DNA of 64,000 nt, taken from assembly GCF_020055635.1 (NCBI RefSeq), contig NZ_JAIPUT010000001.1:62001-126000 (forward strand), given 5' to 3'. Both the position numbers and the translations under genes were made by a program. Shown here one piece after another: positions 1 to 8,264 of this stretch. This DNA comes from Marivita sp. (GTDB lineage: Bacteria > Pseudomonadota > Alphaproteobacteria > Rhodobacterales > Rhodobacteraceae). Positions within the stretch are counted from its first letter, which is position 1; every line of letters begins with the position of its first letter. The notes beneath the pieces were generated by a model. It was not told where the DNA came from. It saw only the letters and a program-made list of their open reading frames with translations, and searched no databases.

Positions 1-1505
1 CGCAGCTGATCTACGATCTCAAGCAGATCAACCCGCGTTGCAAGGTGACGGTCAAGCTGGTGGCGTCGTCGGGCGTCGGCACGATTGCGGCCGGTGTGGC
101 CAAGGCCAAGGCGGACGTCATCCTGATTTCCGGCCATAACGGTGGCACCGGCGCGTCGCCTGCGACCTCGATCAAATATGCCGGTCTGCCGTGGGAGATG
201 GGCCTGACCGAGGCGCACCAGGTCCTGTCGATGAACAAGCTGCGGGATCGCGTGACCTTGCGCACCGATGGCGGTTTGCGCACGGGGCGTGACATCGTCA
301 TGGCGGCGATGCTGGGTGCCGAGGAATACGGCATCGGCACAGCGGCGCTGATTGCGATGGGCTGCATCATGGTGCGTCAGTGCCAGTCGAACACCTGCCC
401 GGTCGGTGTCTGTACGCAGGACGACGAATTGAGGGCCAAGTTCACCGGCAATGCCGACAAGGTGGTGAACCTGATCACCTTCTACGCGCAGGAAGTGCGG
501 GACGTCCTGGCCTCCATCGGTGCGCGGTCGCTTGACGAGGTGATCGGGCGGGCGGACCTGCTGAGCCAGGTGTCGCGCGGATCGGATCACCTTGACGATC
601 TGGACCTCAACCCGCTTCTCATCCGTGTCGACGGGTCTGACGACATCGTCTATGACCGCACCCGCCCGCGCAATCCGGTGCTTGATACGCTGGACGCGGA
701 AATCGTGCGCGACGCGGCGCGGTTCCTCGAGGATGGCGAGAAGATGCAGCTGTCCTACGCGGTGCAGAACACGCATCGCACCGTGGGCACCCGCACCTCG
801 AGCCATATCGTCCGCAAGTTCGGCATGCGCAACGCGTTGCAGCCGAACCACCTGACCGTGAAGCTCACCGGCTCTGCCGGGCAGTCGCTGGGGGCGTTTG
901 CCGCTCCGGGGCTGAAACTCGAAGTGTCGGGCGATGCCAATGATTACGTCGGCAAGGGCCTGTCGGGAGGCACGATCGTGGTGCGCCCGCCGATGATGTC
1001 GCCGCTGGTTGCGGCTGACAATACGATCATCGGCAACACCGTGCTCTACGGGGCGACCGACGGCTACCTATTTGCAGCCGGTCGCGCGGGCGAACGGTTT
1101 GCCGTGCGCAACTCGGGGGCCCGGGTCGTGGTCGAAGGCTGCGGATCGAACGGCTGCGAATACATGACCGGCGGCACCGCGGTGATCCTTGGCGATATCG
1201 GGGCCAATTTCGGCGCGGGCATGACCGGCGGCATGGCCTATCTGTACGATCCCGAAGGCAAGGCGCAGGCGCTCATGAACATGGAAAGCCTCGTGACCTG
1301 CCCGGTGACGGTCGATCATTGGGTGGATCAACTCAAGGGTCTGATCGAGCGACATGTCGATGAAACCATGAGCCGCAAGGCGCAGGACATTCTGCAACAC
1401 TGGGACATGGAACTGGGTAATTTCGTGCAGGTCTGCCCGAAAGAGATGCTGGACAAGATCAAGCATCCGCTCGGGATCGAGGAACAGGCCGTTCCGGCGG
1501 AGTGA
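1..1505 (+). CDS. gltB: Glutamate synthase (NADPH) large subunit, C-terminal part (5' end outside window)
   Basis: This is the tail of the large subunit of glutamate synthase, which makes two glutamates from glutamine and 2-oxoglutarate. The reading frame is open from base 3, so the start lies to the left. The first part is the FMN-binding synthase barrel, with the glycine-rich stretch ISGHNGGTGASP. It is followed by the cysteine cluster GCIMVRQCQSNTCPVGVC, the 3Fe-4S ligands that connect the flavin to the small subunit. From about base 870 the protein becomes the GXGXG beta-helix domain, seen as repeated glycine triplets (GGTIVVRPP, GATDGYLFAAG, GGTAVILGD). The small subunit gltD does not follow, so it lies elsewhere or upstream. 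A stem-loop terminator follows directly. Confidence 0.97.
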   Translation, partial: QLIYDLKQINPRCKVTVKLVASSGVGTIAAGVAKAKADVILISGHNGGTGASPATSIKYAGLPWEMGLTEAHQVLSMNKLRDRVTLRTDGGLRTGRDIVMAAMLGAEEYGIGTAALIAMGCIMVRQCQSNTCPVGVCTQDDELRAKFTGNADKVVNLITFYAQEVRDVLASIGARSLDEVIGRADLLSQVSRGSDHLDDLDLNPLLIRVDGSDDIVYDRTRPRNPVLDTLDAEIVRDAARFLEDGEKMQLSYAVQNTHRTVGTRTSSHIVRKFGMRNALQPNHLTVKLTGSAGQSLGAFAAPGLKLEVSGDANDYVGKGLSGGTIVVRPPMMSPLVAADNTIIGNTVLYGATDGYLFAAGRAGERFAVRNSGARVVVEGCGSNGCEYMTGGTAVILGDIGANFGAGMTGGMAYLYDPEGKAQALMNMESLVTCPVTVDHWVDQLKGLIERHVDETMSRKAQDILQHWDMELGNFVQVCPKEMLDKIKHPLGIEEQAVPAE

Positions 1506-1524
1506 TCCGGCTTCGGAGTATGGA

Positions 1525-1550
1525 AAAGCCCGGCCATCGCGCCGGGCTTT
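1525..1550 (+). terminator. Rho-independent terminator after gltB
   Basis: A perfect 10-bp stem (AAAGCCCGGC with GCCGGGCTTT) closes a 6-base loop, 20 bases after the gltB stop. The T-rich side is short (TTT, then CTCATTT), so it is of moderate quality. It separates gltB from mtgA. Confidence 0.8.
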
Positions 1551-1763
1551 CTCATTTCCAGGATACAGGCGCGCCGGAGTGTCCTTTCGGAGTCCGTGTC
1601 AGGGAAGGAATGCCACGACGCTCGTTGCGACTTCGGGGCGCGCCGGCCCGTGACGCCTGTCGTCGCGGCGTGTTTCACGGTTTTGCCACGGCTGCGCCCT
1701 GTCGGGACCGGAATGTGCCGGTACGGCAAGAGCTCATTTCATCAGCGAGGGATGTTTTCTTGG

Positions 1764-2576
1764 ATGGCAGTTGGGCCTAATGTGCCTGCGATGGCAGGCG
1801 AGAAACCCAAATCGACATCGCAGCAAGGACCTCGGCTGGAAAAGCCGAAGGCGAAGCGTGCGCGCAAGGCGAAGGAACCGGGATTCATCGACCGTATCCT
1901 CGCGCCCTATCGCTGGCTGGTGAAGTGGAGTTTTCGCACGGCGCTGGTGTTGATCCTGCTGGTGCTGCTGCTGGTCGGCCTGTTCGGGGTCGTGAACCCG
2001 CCGGTCACGCACACGATGTGGTCCGAGGGCCGCCGTCTGGGCGCGCCGGTGGACCGAAGCTGGGTCGATGCAGACGCGGTCGCGCCGGTGATGCTGCGCT
2101 CGGTGGTGGCGGCGGAGGATGCCAATTTCTGTCTGCATTGGGGCTTTGATGTCGACGCGATCCGCGCCGCAATCGAAGCGGGCGGCGCGCGCGGGGCGTC
2201 GACGATTTCGCAGCAGGTGGTGAAGAACGTCTTCTTGTGGCAGGAGCGGTCCTGGCTGCGGAAGGGCATGGAAGCGGTGCTGACCCCCGTCGTCGAGGCG
2301 ATGTGGTCCAAGCGGCGGATTCTCGAGCTCTATCTGAACGTCGCCGAATTCGACGAAGGTGTGTTCGGCGTGCAGGCGGCGGCGGTGCATTATTTCGGCG
2401 TCGATGCGCGGGATCTGAGCGCCTTGCAGGCGGCACGGCTGGCGGCGGTGTTGCCCTCGCCCAAGACGCGGTCGGCATCGCGCCCCGGCAATTCCGTCGA
2501 GCGGCGCGCGCGGTCGATCCGCGGCGGTGCGGAGACCATCAACCAGGACGGGCGCGCAGCCTGTTTCCAGGACTGA
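1764..2576 (+). CDS. mtgA: Monofunctional biosynthetic peptidoglycan transglycosylase
   Basis: Family GT51 enzyme that polymerises lipid II into glycan strands at the outer face of the inner membrane. A lysine/arginine-rich cytoplasmic tail is followed by one membrane helix (LVLILLVLLLVGLFGVV). The catalytic signature VAAEDANFCLHWGFD follows, and then the second GT51 motif GASTISQQVVKNVFLW. No transpeptidase domain is present, and the length of about 270 residues fits the monofunctional type. The start is uncertain: ATG at 1752, 1764 and 1791 are all in frame. I chose 1764 because a GAGGGA sequence lies 12-17 bases ahead of it, but 1791 is also plausible. The longer frame from 1596 has no support. 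Confidence 0.93.
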   Translation: MAVGPNVPAMAGEKPKSTSQQGPRLEKPKAKRARKAKEPGFIDRILAPYRWLVKWSFRTALVLILLVLLLVGLFGVVNPPVTHTMWSEGRRLGAPVDRSWVDADAVAPVMLRSVVAAEDANFCLHWGFDVDAIRAAIEAGGARGASTISQQVVKNVFLWQERSWLRKGMEAVLTPVVEAMWSKRRILELYLNVAEFDEGVFGVQAAAVHYFGVDARDLSALQAARLAAVLPSPKTRSASRPGNSVERRARSIRGGAETINQDGRAACFQD

Positions 2577-2698
2577 CCGCAACCGGGTGAGACGAAAACC
2601 GCGCGTCCCGGAATTATGCGAAGCCGGGCCATTGTATTGCAAGGCGCTTCACGGCAAGTAGGAGGGGACTGACCCACCCTCTTCCGGACCCGCTTCGC

Positions 2699-3364
2699 AT
2701 GGCCAAACTCTATCATGTTCCGTTGTCGCCGTTCTGCCGCAAGGTACGACTGAGCCTTGCGGAAAAGAAGATCGAGTGCGAACTGGTGGAAGAGCGGTAC
2801 TGGGAGAAAGACCCGGATTTCCTGCGCCGAAACCCCGCGGCCAAGGTGCCGGTTCTCAAGATCGACGGGCGCACGATGGCCGAAAGCGCCGCGATCTGCG
2901 AATATCTCGAAGAGAAATATCCCGAACCGCCGCTGATGCCGCGGTCGTCGGAAGCGCGCTACGAGGTGCGCCGACTGGTCGGGTGGTTCGACGACAAGTT
3001 TCACAACGAGGTGACGTCGAAACTCCTGTACGAGCGGGTGAACAAGAAGGTCACCAAGCAGGGGTTCCCGGACAGCGGCAACGTCAAGTCCGGGGCGAAG
3101 GCGATCAAGTACCATCTTGATTACATGGCGTGGCTGCTGGATCATCGGCGCTGGCTGGCCGGCGATACGATGACGCTCGCCGATTTCGCGGCAGCGGCGC
3201 ATCTGTCGTCGCTCGACTATATCCGGGATGTGGACTGGAACCGCAGCGAGGCGGTCAAGGACTGGTACGCCAAGATCAAGTCGCGTCCGGCTTTCCGGTC
3301 CATTCTCGCCGACCAGGTGCCGGGCTTTCCGCAGCCGCCGCATTATGCCGATCTGGATTTCTGA
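2699..3364 (+). CDS. Glutathione S-transferase family protein
   Basis: A 221-residue protein with the two-domain glutathione transferase layout. The N-terminal thioredoxin-like half begins MAKLYHVPLSPFCRKVRL and includes the glutathione-contacting segments KVPVLKIDG and MAESAAICEYL (residues about 50-70). The helical C-terminal half ends with the usual LAGDTMTLADFAAAAHLSSLDY segment. A serine and a cysteine (SPFC) sit where catalytic Ser or Cys residues occur in bacterial classes. The substrate cannot be told. It stands alone, with a strong GC-rich hairpin between it and queG. Confidence 0.9.
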   Translation: MAKLYHVPLSPFCRKVRLSLAEKKIECELVEERYWEKDPDFLRRNPAAKVPVLKIDGRTMAESAAICEYLEEKYPEPPLMPRSSEARYEVRRLVGWFDDKFHNEVTSKLLYERVNKKVTKQGFPDSGNVKSGAKAIKYHLDYMAWLLDHRRWLAGDTMTLADFAAAAHLSSLDYIRDVDWNRSEAVKDWYAKIKSRPAFRSILADQVPGFPQPPHYADLDF

Positions 3365-3400
3365 GGCGGCCCGGGTTCTTCGTCCCGACACTCCGGCATT

Positions 3401-3451
3401 GGGGGGCCAGCCCCCCAAACCCCCCGGCATATTTGGAAAGAGAAGAAGAGG
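3401..3451 (+). repeat. GC hairpin plus CCCCCGGCATATTTGG tail, a probable Rhodobacteraceae intergenic repeat
   Basis: The element opens with a perfect hairpin, GGGGGG-CCAG-CCCCCC (3401-3416). A C-run and CGGCATATTTGGAAAGAG then lead into a purine-rich stretch that serves as the queG ribosome binding site. From memory, near-identical hairpin-plus-ATATTT elements are scattered between genes in many Rhodobacteraceae. A shorter look-alike of the tail (CCCGGGATATTTCGAAACC) occurs near 20058. It may end transcription of the GST gene or protect mRNA 3' ends. Confidence 0.6.
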
Positions 3452-3460
3452 GAGCCCGCG

Positions 3461-4519
3461 ATGGATCTGACGGCCCGGGTGAAGGCGCAGGCCGTGGCGG
3501 AGGGGTTTTCGGCCTGTCGCATCTGTCGGCCGCAAGACGTGCCCGAGGTGCCCGCGCGGCTGCAAGCGTTTCTTGATGCCGGATATCACGGCCAGATGGG
3601 CTGGCTCGCGGATCGGGCGCACTGGCGCGGCGCGCCGCAGGTGCTCTGGCCCGAAGCGCGGTCTGTGATCATGCTGGCCGAGAACTATGGCCCCGCGCAT
3701 GATCCGCTGGACGTGCTGGACCGGCCCGAACAGGCTGCGATTTCGGTCTACGCGCAGAACCGCGACTATCATGACGTGGTCAAGAAGCGGCTCAAGCGGC
3801 TGGCGCGCTGGGTGATCGCCGAGGCGGGGGGCGAAGTGAAAGTCTTTGTCGATACCGCGCCCGTGCCGGAAAAGCCGCTTGGACAGGCGGCGGGGCTGGG
3901 ATGGCAGGGCAAGCACACCAACCTTCTGTCGCGCGATCTCGGGTCGTGGTTCTTTCTCGGGTCGGTGTTCACCACGCTGGACCTGACACCGGATGCGCCG
4001 GAGGTAGACCATTGCGGGTCGTGCCGCGCCTGTCTGGACGTCTGTCCCACGGATGCTTTTCCCGCGCCGTACCGGCTGGATGCGCGGCGCTGCATTTCCT
4101 ATCTGACGATCGAGCATCACGGGCCGGTCGATGAAGAGCTGCGCGCGATGATGGGCAACCGGATTTACGGCTGCGACGATTGTCTTGCGGTCTGTCCCTG
4201 GAACAAGTTCGCCAAGCGCGCCTCGGAAGTGAAGTACCATGCCCGCGACGATTTGATGGCGCCGGATCTGGCGGAGCTGGCGGGTCTAGACGATGCCGGG
4301 TTCCGGGCGCGGTTCTCGGGCTCGCCGATCAAGCGGATCGGGCGCAACCGGTTCGTGCGCAACGTGCTTTATGCGATCGGCAATTCCGGATCGGCGCGGT
4401 TGCGACCTGTGGCGCAGGAATTGGTGGACGATCCGGACGCAACCGTCGCGGATGCCGCCCGCTGGGCCGTGATGCGACTTGCCGATGTCGCAAACACGCG
4501 GGCCGCGTCCGGCGACTAG
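3461..4519 (+). CDS. queG: Epoxyqueuosine reductase
   Basis: Catalyses the last step of queuosine synthesis, reducing epoxyqueuosine in tRNA to queuosine with a cobalamin cofactor and two 4Fe-4S clusters. The 352-residue protein shows the ferredoxin-like cluster motif [12 protein letters not shown] at residues about 185-196. A second set of ligands is in [13 protein letters not shown] and [12 protein letters not shown] at about 207-249. [27 protein letters not shown] is the conserved substrate and cofactor region. The C-terminal part resembles a HEAT-like repeat. The ribosome binding site AGAGGGAG lies 6-13 bases ahead of the ATG. Other queuosine genes are not in the window. Confidence 0.96.
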   Translation: MDLTARVKAQAVAEGFSACRICRPQDVPEVPARLQAFLDAGYHGQMGWLADRAHWRGAPQVLWPEARSVIMLAENYGPAHDPLDVLDRPEQAAISVYAQNRDYHDVVKKRLKRLARWVIAEAGGEVKVFVDTAPVPEKPLGQAAGLGWQGKHTNLLSRDLGSWFFLGSVFTTLDLTPDAPEVDHCGSCRACLDVCPTDAFPAPYRLDARRCISYLTIEHHGPVDEELRAMMGNRIYGCDDCLAVCPWNKFAKRASEVKYHARDDLMAPDLAELAGLDDAGFRARFSGSPIKRIGRNRFVRNVLYAIGNSGSARLRPVAQELVDDPDATVADAARWAVMRLADVANTRAASGD

Positions 4520-4546
4520 GCTAGGTCCATCCCAGGAGGCGGGTAG

Positions 4547-6556
4547 ATGGCAATTCTCTTGGGTGTGGACACGGGCGGGACCTATACCGACGCGGTGCTG
4601 ATGCGCGACGAGGAGGTGGTGATCGCCAAGGCCAAGGCGCTGACCACGCGGCAGGATCTCGCGCTGGGCGTGGCTGCGGCGGTGCGGGCGGTGTTGCAGC
4701 GTTCGGGCGTCGATCCGGCCGAGATCGCGCTGGCGTCGCTGTCGACCACGCTGGCCACCAATGCGCTGGTCGAGGGGCAGGGCGCGCGGGTTGCGCTGGT
4801 CTATATCGGGTTTTCCGAAAAGGATTTGGCCGCACAGGGATTGGCCGAGGCGCTGGGCGGGGATCCGGTGCTGGTCATCGCTGGCGGGCACAGCCATGGC
4901 GGTGCGGAAATTGCCGCTCTGGATAGAGCGGCCATCGTCGAATGGGCTGTTGCGCAGGACGTGTCCGCCTTTGCCGTCGCGGCGCAGTTCGGCACGCGCA
5001 ATCCGGCGCATGAACTGGCGGCGCGGGACGCGATCCGGGCAGCCACCGGCAGACCCGTCACCTGTTCACACGAACTGTCCGCCCGGCTGGGCGGACCGAA
5101 ACGGGCGCTGACGGCGTTGCTGAACGCGCGCCTGGTGGGGCTGACGCACCGGCTGATCGGCCGGGCCGAAGGCGCGCTGCGTGACCTTGGCATCGATGCG
5201 CCGTTGATGGTGGTGCGCGGTGACGGGGCGTTGATGTCGGCGCACCAGGCGCAGGAACGGCCCATCGAGACGATCCTGAGCGGGCCTGCCGCGTCGATCG
5301 TGGGCGCGCGCTGGCTGACGCGGGCGGAGCATGCGCTGGTGGCGGATATCGGCGGGACAACGACCGATATCGCCCTGTTGCGCGACGGGCGGCCGGTGAT
5401 CGACCCCGATGGCGCACGGGTGGGTCCGCACCGCACCATGGTCGAAGCCGTTGCGATGCGCACCCATGGGTTGGGTGGCGACAGCGAGGTGCATGTGTCC
5501 GACCAGGGGCTCGAGGCTGGCGTGACGCTGGGCCCGAAACGGGTTCTGCCGATTTCCCTGGTGGCGCAGGATGCGCCGGAGGTGGTGCATCGCGCGTTGG
5601 ATGCGCAACTGGGCCGGTCGGTGCCGGGCGATCATGATGCCCGCTTCGTGCGCCGGGTGCTCGGGCAGGACGATGTCGGTCTTCCGGAACGGGCGAAGGC
5701 CGTATTGGGCCGTGTGACCGAAGCGGTGCAGCCTTTGGCCGATGTGCTGGCGACCCGGCTGGACGGGCAGGCGCTTCGGGTTCTGGTGGCGCGTGGGCTG
5801 GTACAGGTGGCGGGGCCGACGCCGACCGATGCGCTGCATGTGCTGGGGCGGTTCGATCATTGGGATGCTTCTGCGTCGGAAAAGGCGATGCTGCTTCTGG
5901 CGCGCAGGCGCGGCGGATCTGGGGATCGTCATGCCGAGAACGCCGGGGCCATGGCGCAGCGGATCGTCGATGCGCTGACGCAGGCGACCGGGACGGCGTT
6001 GCTCGAAGCAGCCTTTGCCGAAGACGGGTTGGAGGACGCCCCGGCGCTGGCGCGGCATCCGCTCTTGCATCGCGGGTTGCGGGGCGCGCCGGGGCTTGTG
6101 CGCATGACGGCGGGACTGTCCGTGCCGGTTGTCGGTCTGGGCGCGTCGGCGCGCGACACCTATCCGGCCGTCGGGGACTGGATCAATGCGGTGACGCTGC
6201 TGCCCGAAGACGGCGACGTGGCCAACGCCATCGGGGCGGTGACCGGGCGGATCCGTATGGTGCGTGAAGGCATGGTGACGCACCCGTCGGAGGGGCGGTT
6301 CCGGGCGCATCTTCCGGACGCTCCGCAGGATTTCGCGGATGCGGACAGTGCGATGGAGGCGGTCGAGCAGGCGTTACGCGCCCTGGCGGGAGCAGAGGCC
6401 GAAGCAGCGGGCGCCGCATCCGTGCATCTGACCGCGCTGCGCGACATCACACGGGTCGAGATCGAGGCGCGCGAGATGTTCGTCGAGGCGCGGATCACGG
6501 TCGAGGCGACGGGCCGGCCGCGCATCGCGGCTCACGACGTGGCGAACGCGCTGTAA
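4547..6556 (+). CDS. Hydantoinase/oxoprolinase family protein (HyuA-like), stand-alone
   Basis: A 669-residue protein of the ATP-dependent hydantoinase/5-oxoprolinase/acetone-carboxylase-beta superfamily. The N-terminal actin-fold phosphate loop is [14 protein letters not shown] (residues 5-18). The second phosphate-binding element [16 protein letters not shown] lies near residue 264, and [12 protein letters not shown] is conserved between them. In enzymes of this type the A subunit normally works with a HyuB partner. No hyuB gene is nearby, and the next genes are msrB and msrA. The substrate is therefore unknown and neither hydantoin nor oxoproline should be assumed. An AGGAGG ribosome binding site lies 7-12 bases ahead of the ATG at 4547. 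Confidence 0.88.
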   Translation: MAILLGVDTGGTYTDAVLMRDEEVVIAKAKALTTRQDLALGVAAAVRAVLQRSGVDPAEIALASLSTTLATNALVEGQGARVALVYIGFSEKDLAAQGLAEALGGDPVLVIAGGHSHGGAEIAALDRAAIVEWAVAQDVSAFAVAAQFGTRNPAHELAARDAIRAATGRPVTCSHELSARLGGPKRALTALLNARLVGLTHRLIGRAEGALRDLGIDAPLMVVRGDGALMSAHQAQERPIETILSGPAASIVGARWLTRAEHALVADIGGTTTDIALLRDGRPVIDPDGARVGPHRTMVEAVAMRTHGLGGDSEVHVSDQGLEAGVTLGPKRVLPISLVAQDAPEVVHRALDAQLGRSVPGDHDARFVRRVLGQDDVGLPERAKAVLGRVTEAVQPLADVLATRLDGQALRVLVARGLVQVAGPTPTDALHVLGRFDHWDASASEKAMLLLARRRGGSGDRHAENAGAMAQRIVDALTQATGTALLEAAFAEDGLEDAPALARHPLLHRGLRGAPGLVRMTAGLSVPVVGLGASARDTYPAVGDWINAVTLLPEDGDVANAIGAVTGRIRMVREGMVTHPSEGRFRAHLPDAPQDFADADSAMEAVEQALRALAGAEAEAAGAASVHLTALRDITRVEIEAREMFVEARITVEATGRPRIAAHDVANAL

Positions 6557-6621
6557 CAGGGGTTGGACTTTGGCCGATCCGCGCCATCTATAGAGACAAG
6601 ATCACGGACAGGAGGCGATCC

Positions 6622-7071
6622 ATGCCGAAATATGAAAAGAACCCGGACGTCATCGCGACGCTCACGCCAGAGCAGTTCCATGTCACGCAGGAAAGCGGGA
6701 CCGAACGGCCGGGGACCGGAGACTACCTGGACAACAAGGACCCGGGGATTTACGTCGATATTGTCAGCGGCGAGCCGCTTTTTGCAAGCGCCGACAAGTA
6801 CGAGTCGGGCTGTGGCTGGCCCAGCTTCACCAAGCCGATCGAACCGGCGCATATCAACGAATTGCGCGACATGAGCCTTGGCATGGTGCGCACCGAGGTG
6901 CGGTCGACCCATGGCGACAGCCATCTGGGCCACGTGTTCCCGGACGGCCCGCGCGACCGGGGCGGTCTGCGCTATTGCATCAATTCCGCCAGCCTGCGGT
7001 TCATCCATCGCGACGACATGGAGGCCGAAGGCTATGGCGCTTATCTGGATCAAGTGGAGGATGTGGCATGA
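6622..7071 (+). CDS. msrB: Peptide-methionine (R)-S-oxide reductase, zinc-free form
   Basis: Reduces the R epimer of methionine sulfoxide in oxidised proteins. The catalytic motif [11 protein letters not shown] (Cys near residue 118) and the family signatures ESGCGWPSF and [11 protein letters not shown] are present. The two CxxC pairs that bind structural zinc in E. coli MsrB are replaced here by VDIVSGEP and RSTHGDSH, so this is the zinc-less type also seen in the Neisseria PilB MsrB domain. The Cys in SGCGWPSF could act as recycling partner. The stop overlaps the msrA start (ATGA), so the two repair enzymes are co-translated. A GGAGG ribosome binding site is clear. Confidence 0.96.
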   Translation: MPKYEKNPDVIATLTPEQFHVTQESGTERPGTGDYLDNKDPGIYVDIVSGEPLFASADKYESGCGWPSFTKPIEPAHINELRDMSLGMVRTEVRSTHGDSHLGHVFPDGPRDRGGLRYCINSASLRFIHRDDMEAEGYGAYLDQVEDVA

Positions 7072-7574
7072 GCGAACGTGCAGTTCTGGCCGGGGGATGT
7101 TTCTGGGGCATGCAGGACCTGATCCGCAAGCTGCCGGGCGTTGAATCGACCCGTGTGGGCTATACCGGCGGGGATGTTCCGAACGCGACCTATCGCAACC
7201 ACGGGACACATGCGGAAGGGATCGAGGTCATCTTCGATCCGTCGGTGATCTCGTATCGCAAGCTGCTCGAGGTGTTCTTTCAGATACACGATCCCACCAC
7301 GCTGAACCGGCAGGGAAACGACCGCGGGATGAGCTATCGCTCGGCGATCTATTATGTCGACGAGGACCAGAAAGCGGTGGCCGAGGACACGATTGCCGAC
7401 GTGAACGCGTCCGGCATCTGGCCCGGCAAGGTGGTGACCGAGGTGGAACCCGTGGGCGACTTCTGGGAAGCGGAACCCGAGCATCAGGATTACCTTGAAC
7501 GGTTCCCGAACGGCTATACCTGCCATTTCCCGCGCCCGGATTGGGTTCTGCCCAAGCGTGACGCGGCGGAGTAG
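7068..7574 (+). CDS. msrA: Peptide-methionine (S)-S-oxide reductase
   Basis: Reduces the S epimer of methionine sulfoxide, complementing MsrB. The catalytic motif [10 protein letters not shown] lies at residues 9-18. Also conserved are [24 protein letters not shown] and [25 protein letters not shown], typical of MsrA. The 168-residue length is that of the short single-domain form. The start at 7068 is set by the ATGA overlap with msrB; an upstream in-frame ATG at 6975 would run inside msrB and is unlikely. The convergent neighbour is plsY. Confidence 0.96.
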   Translation: MSERAVLAGGCFWGMQDLIRKLPGVESTRVGYTGGDVPNATYRNHGTHAEGIEVIFDPSVISYRKLLEVFFQIHDPTTLNRQGNDRGMSYRSAIYYVDEDQKAVAEDTIADVNASGIWPGKVVTEVEPVGDFWEAEPEHQDYLERFPNGYTCHFPRPDWVLPKRDAAE

Positions 7575-7652
7575 GGCAGACACGGTCAGAGGCGATGGCG
7601 AATGACAAGGGTCGGATCGGTTGGTCTGGCCCTTTTTGCGTCTGCGTCGTCG

Positions 7653-8264
7653 TCAGGCCTTCGACCCGCCGATCCGGGGTTCGGTGCCGTTCTTCAACCG
7701 TCCGAGATTGGCCCGGTGCCGCCACGCGATGAGACCGGCCAGAAACAGGGTCAGAAGAAAGATCTGCCCCTGTCCGACAAGCAGGCAAACCAGCGGAGAC
7801 CAGGCTGCCGCCACAAGGGCGGAAAGGCTTGAAATGCGGCTGATCAGAGCCGTGGCCAGCCAGACCGCGCAGGCCAGAAGCCCCACGGGCCAGGCCAGCG
7901 CAAGCATCAGTCCGAGGAAAGTGGCGACGCCTTTGCCGCCCTTGAACCCAAGCCAGACCGGGAAGCAGTGACCAAGAAACGCCGCCAGGGCCGCAACCTG
8001 CGTGGCGTCTTCGCCCGCCATGGCACGCGCCAGCAGAACTGCCAGGGCTCCTTTCGCACCGTCGAGAACAAGGGTGGCCGCCGCGGCGCCCTTGTTCCCG
8101 GTGCGCAGCACGTTGGTTGCGCCGATATTTCCCGATCCGATCTCGCGCAGGTTGCCGAGGCCCATTGCCTTAGTGAGCAACAGGCCGAACGGGATGGACC
8201 CCAGCAGATAGCCGACGATGGCCCAGAGGCCGAGAAGGGCGATGCTGGTCTCGAATGCTGGCAT
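7653..8264 (-). CDS. plsY: Acyl-phosphate:glycerol-3-phosphate acyltransferase
   Basis: An inner-membrane enzyme that makes lysophosphatidic acid from acyl-phosphate in the first committed step of phospholipid synthesis. All three family motifs are present: IGSGNIGATNVLRTGNKG near residues 42-59, LDGAKGA near 67-73, and the glycine-rich GFKGGKGVATFLG near 104-116. The remainder is a chain of hydrophobic helices ending in the basic tail WRHRANLGRLKNGTEPRIG, also typical. The start overlaps the pyrC-homologue stop by one base (TGATG), so plsY is the last gene of the pyrB operon. Length 203 residues is normal. Confidence 0.96.
   Translation of the reverse strand: MPAFETSIALLGLWAIVGYLLGSIPFGLLLTKAMGLGNLREIGSGNIGATNVLRTGNKGAAAATLVLDGAKGALAVLLARAMAGEDATQVAALAAFLGHCFPVWLGFKGGKGVATFLGLMLALAWPVGLLACAVWLATALISRISSLSALVAAAWSPLVCLLVGQGQIFLLTLFLAGLIAWRHRANLGRLKNGTEPRIGGSKA

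Noticed and set aside
2390-4240. A 616-residue minus-strand open frame under the GST and queG genes
   Set aside because: queG has complete cluster motifs on the plus strand; the minus frame is a shadow.
7602-7971. Small plus-strand open frames after msrA
   Set aside because: They are antisense to plsY, whose motifs are complete.
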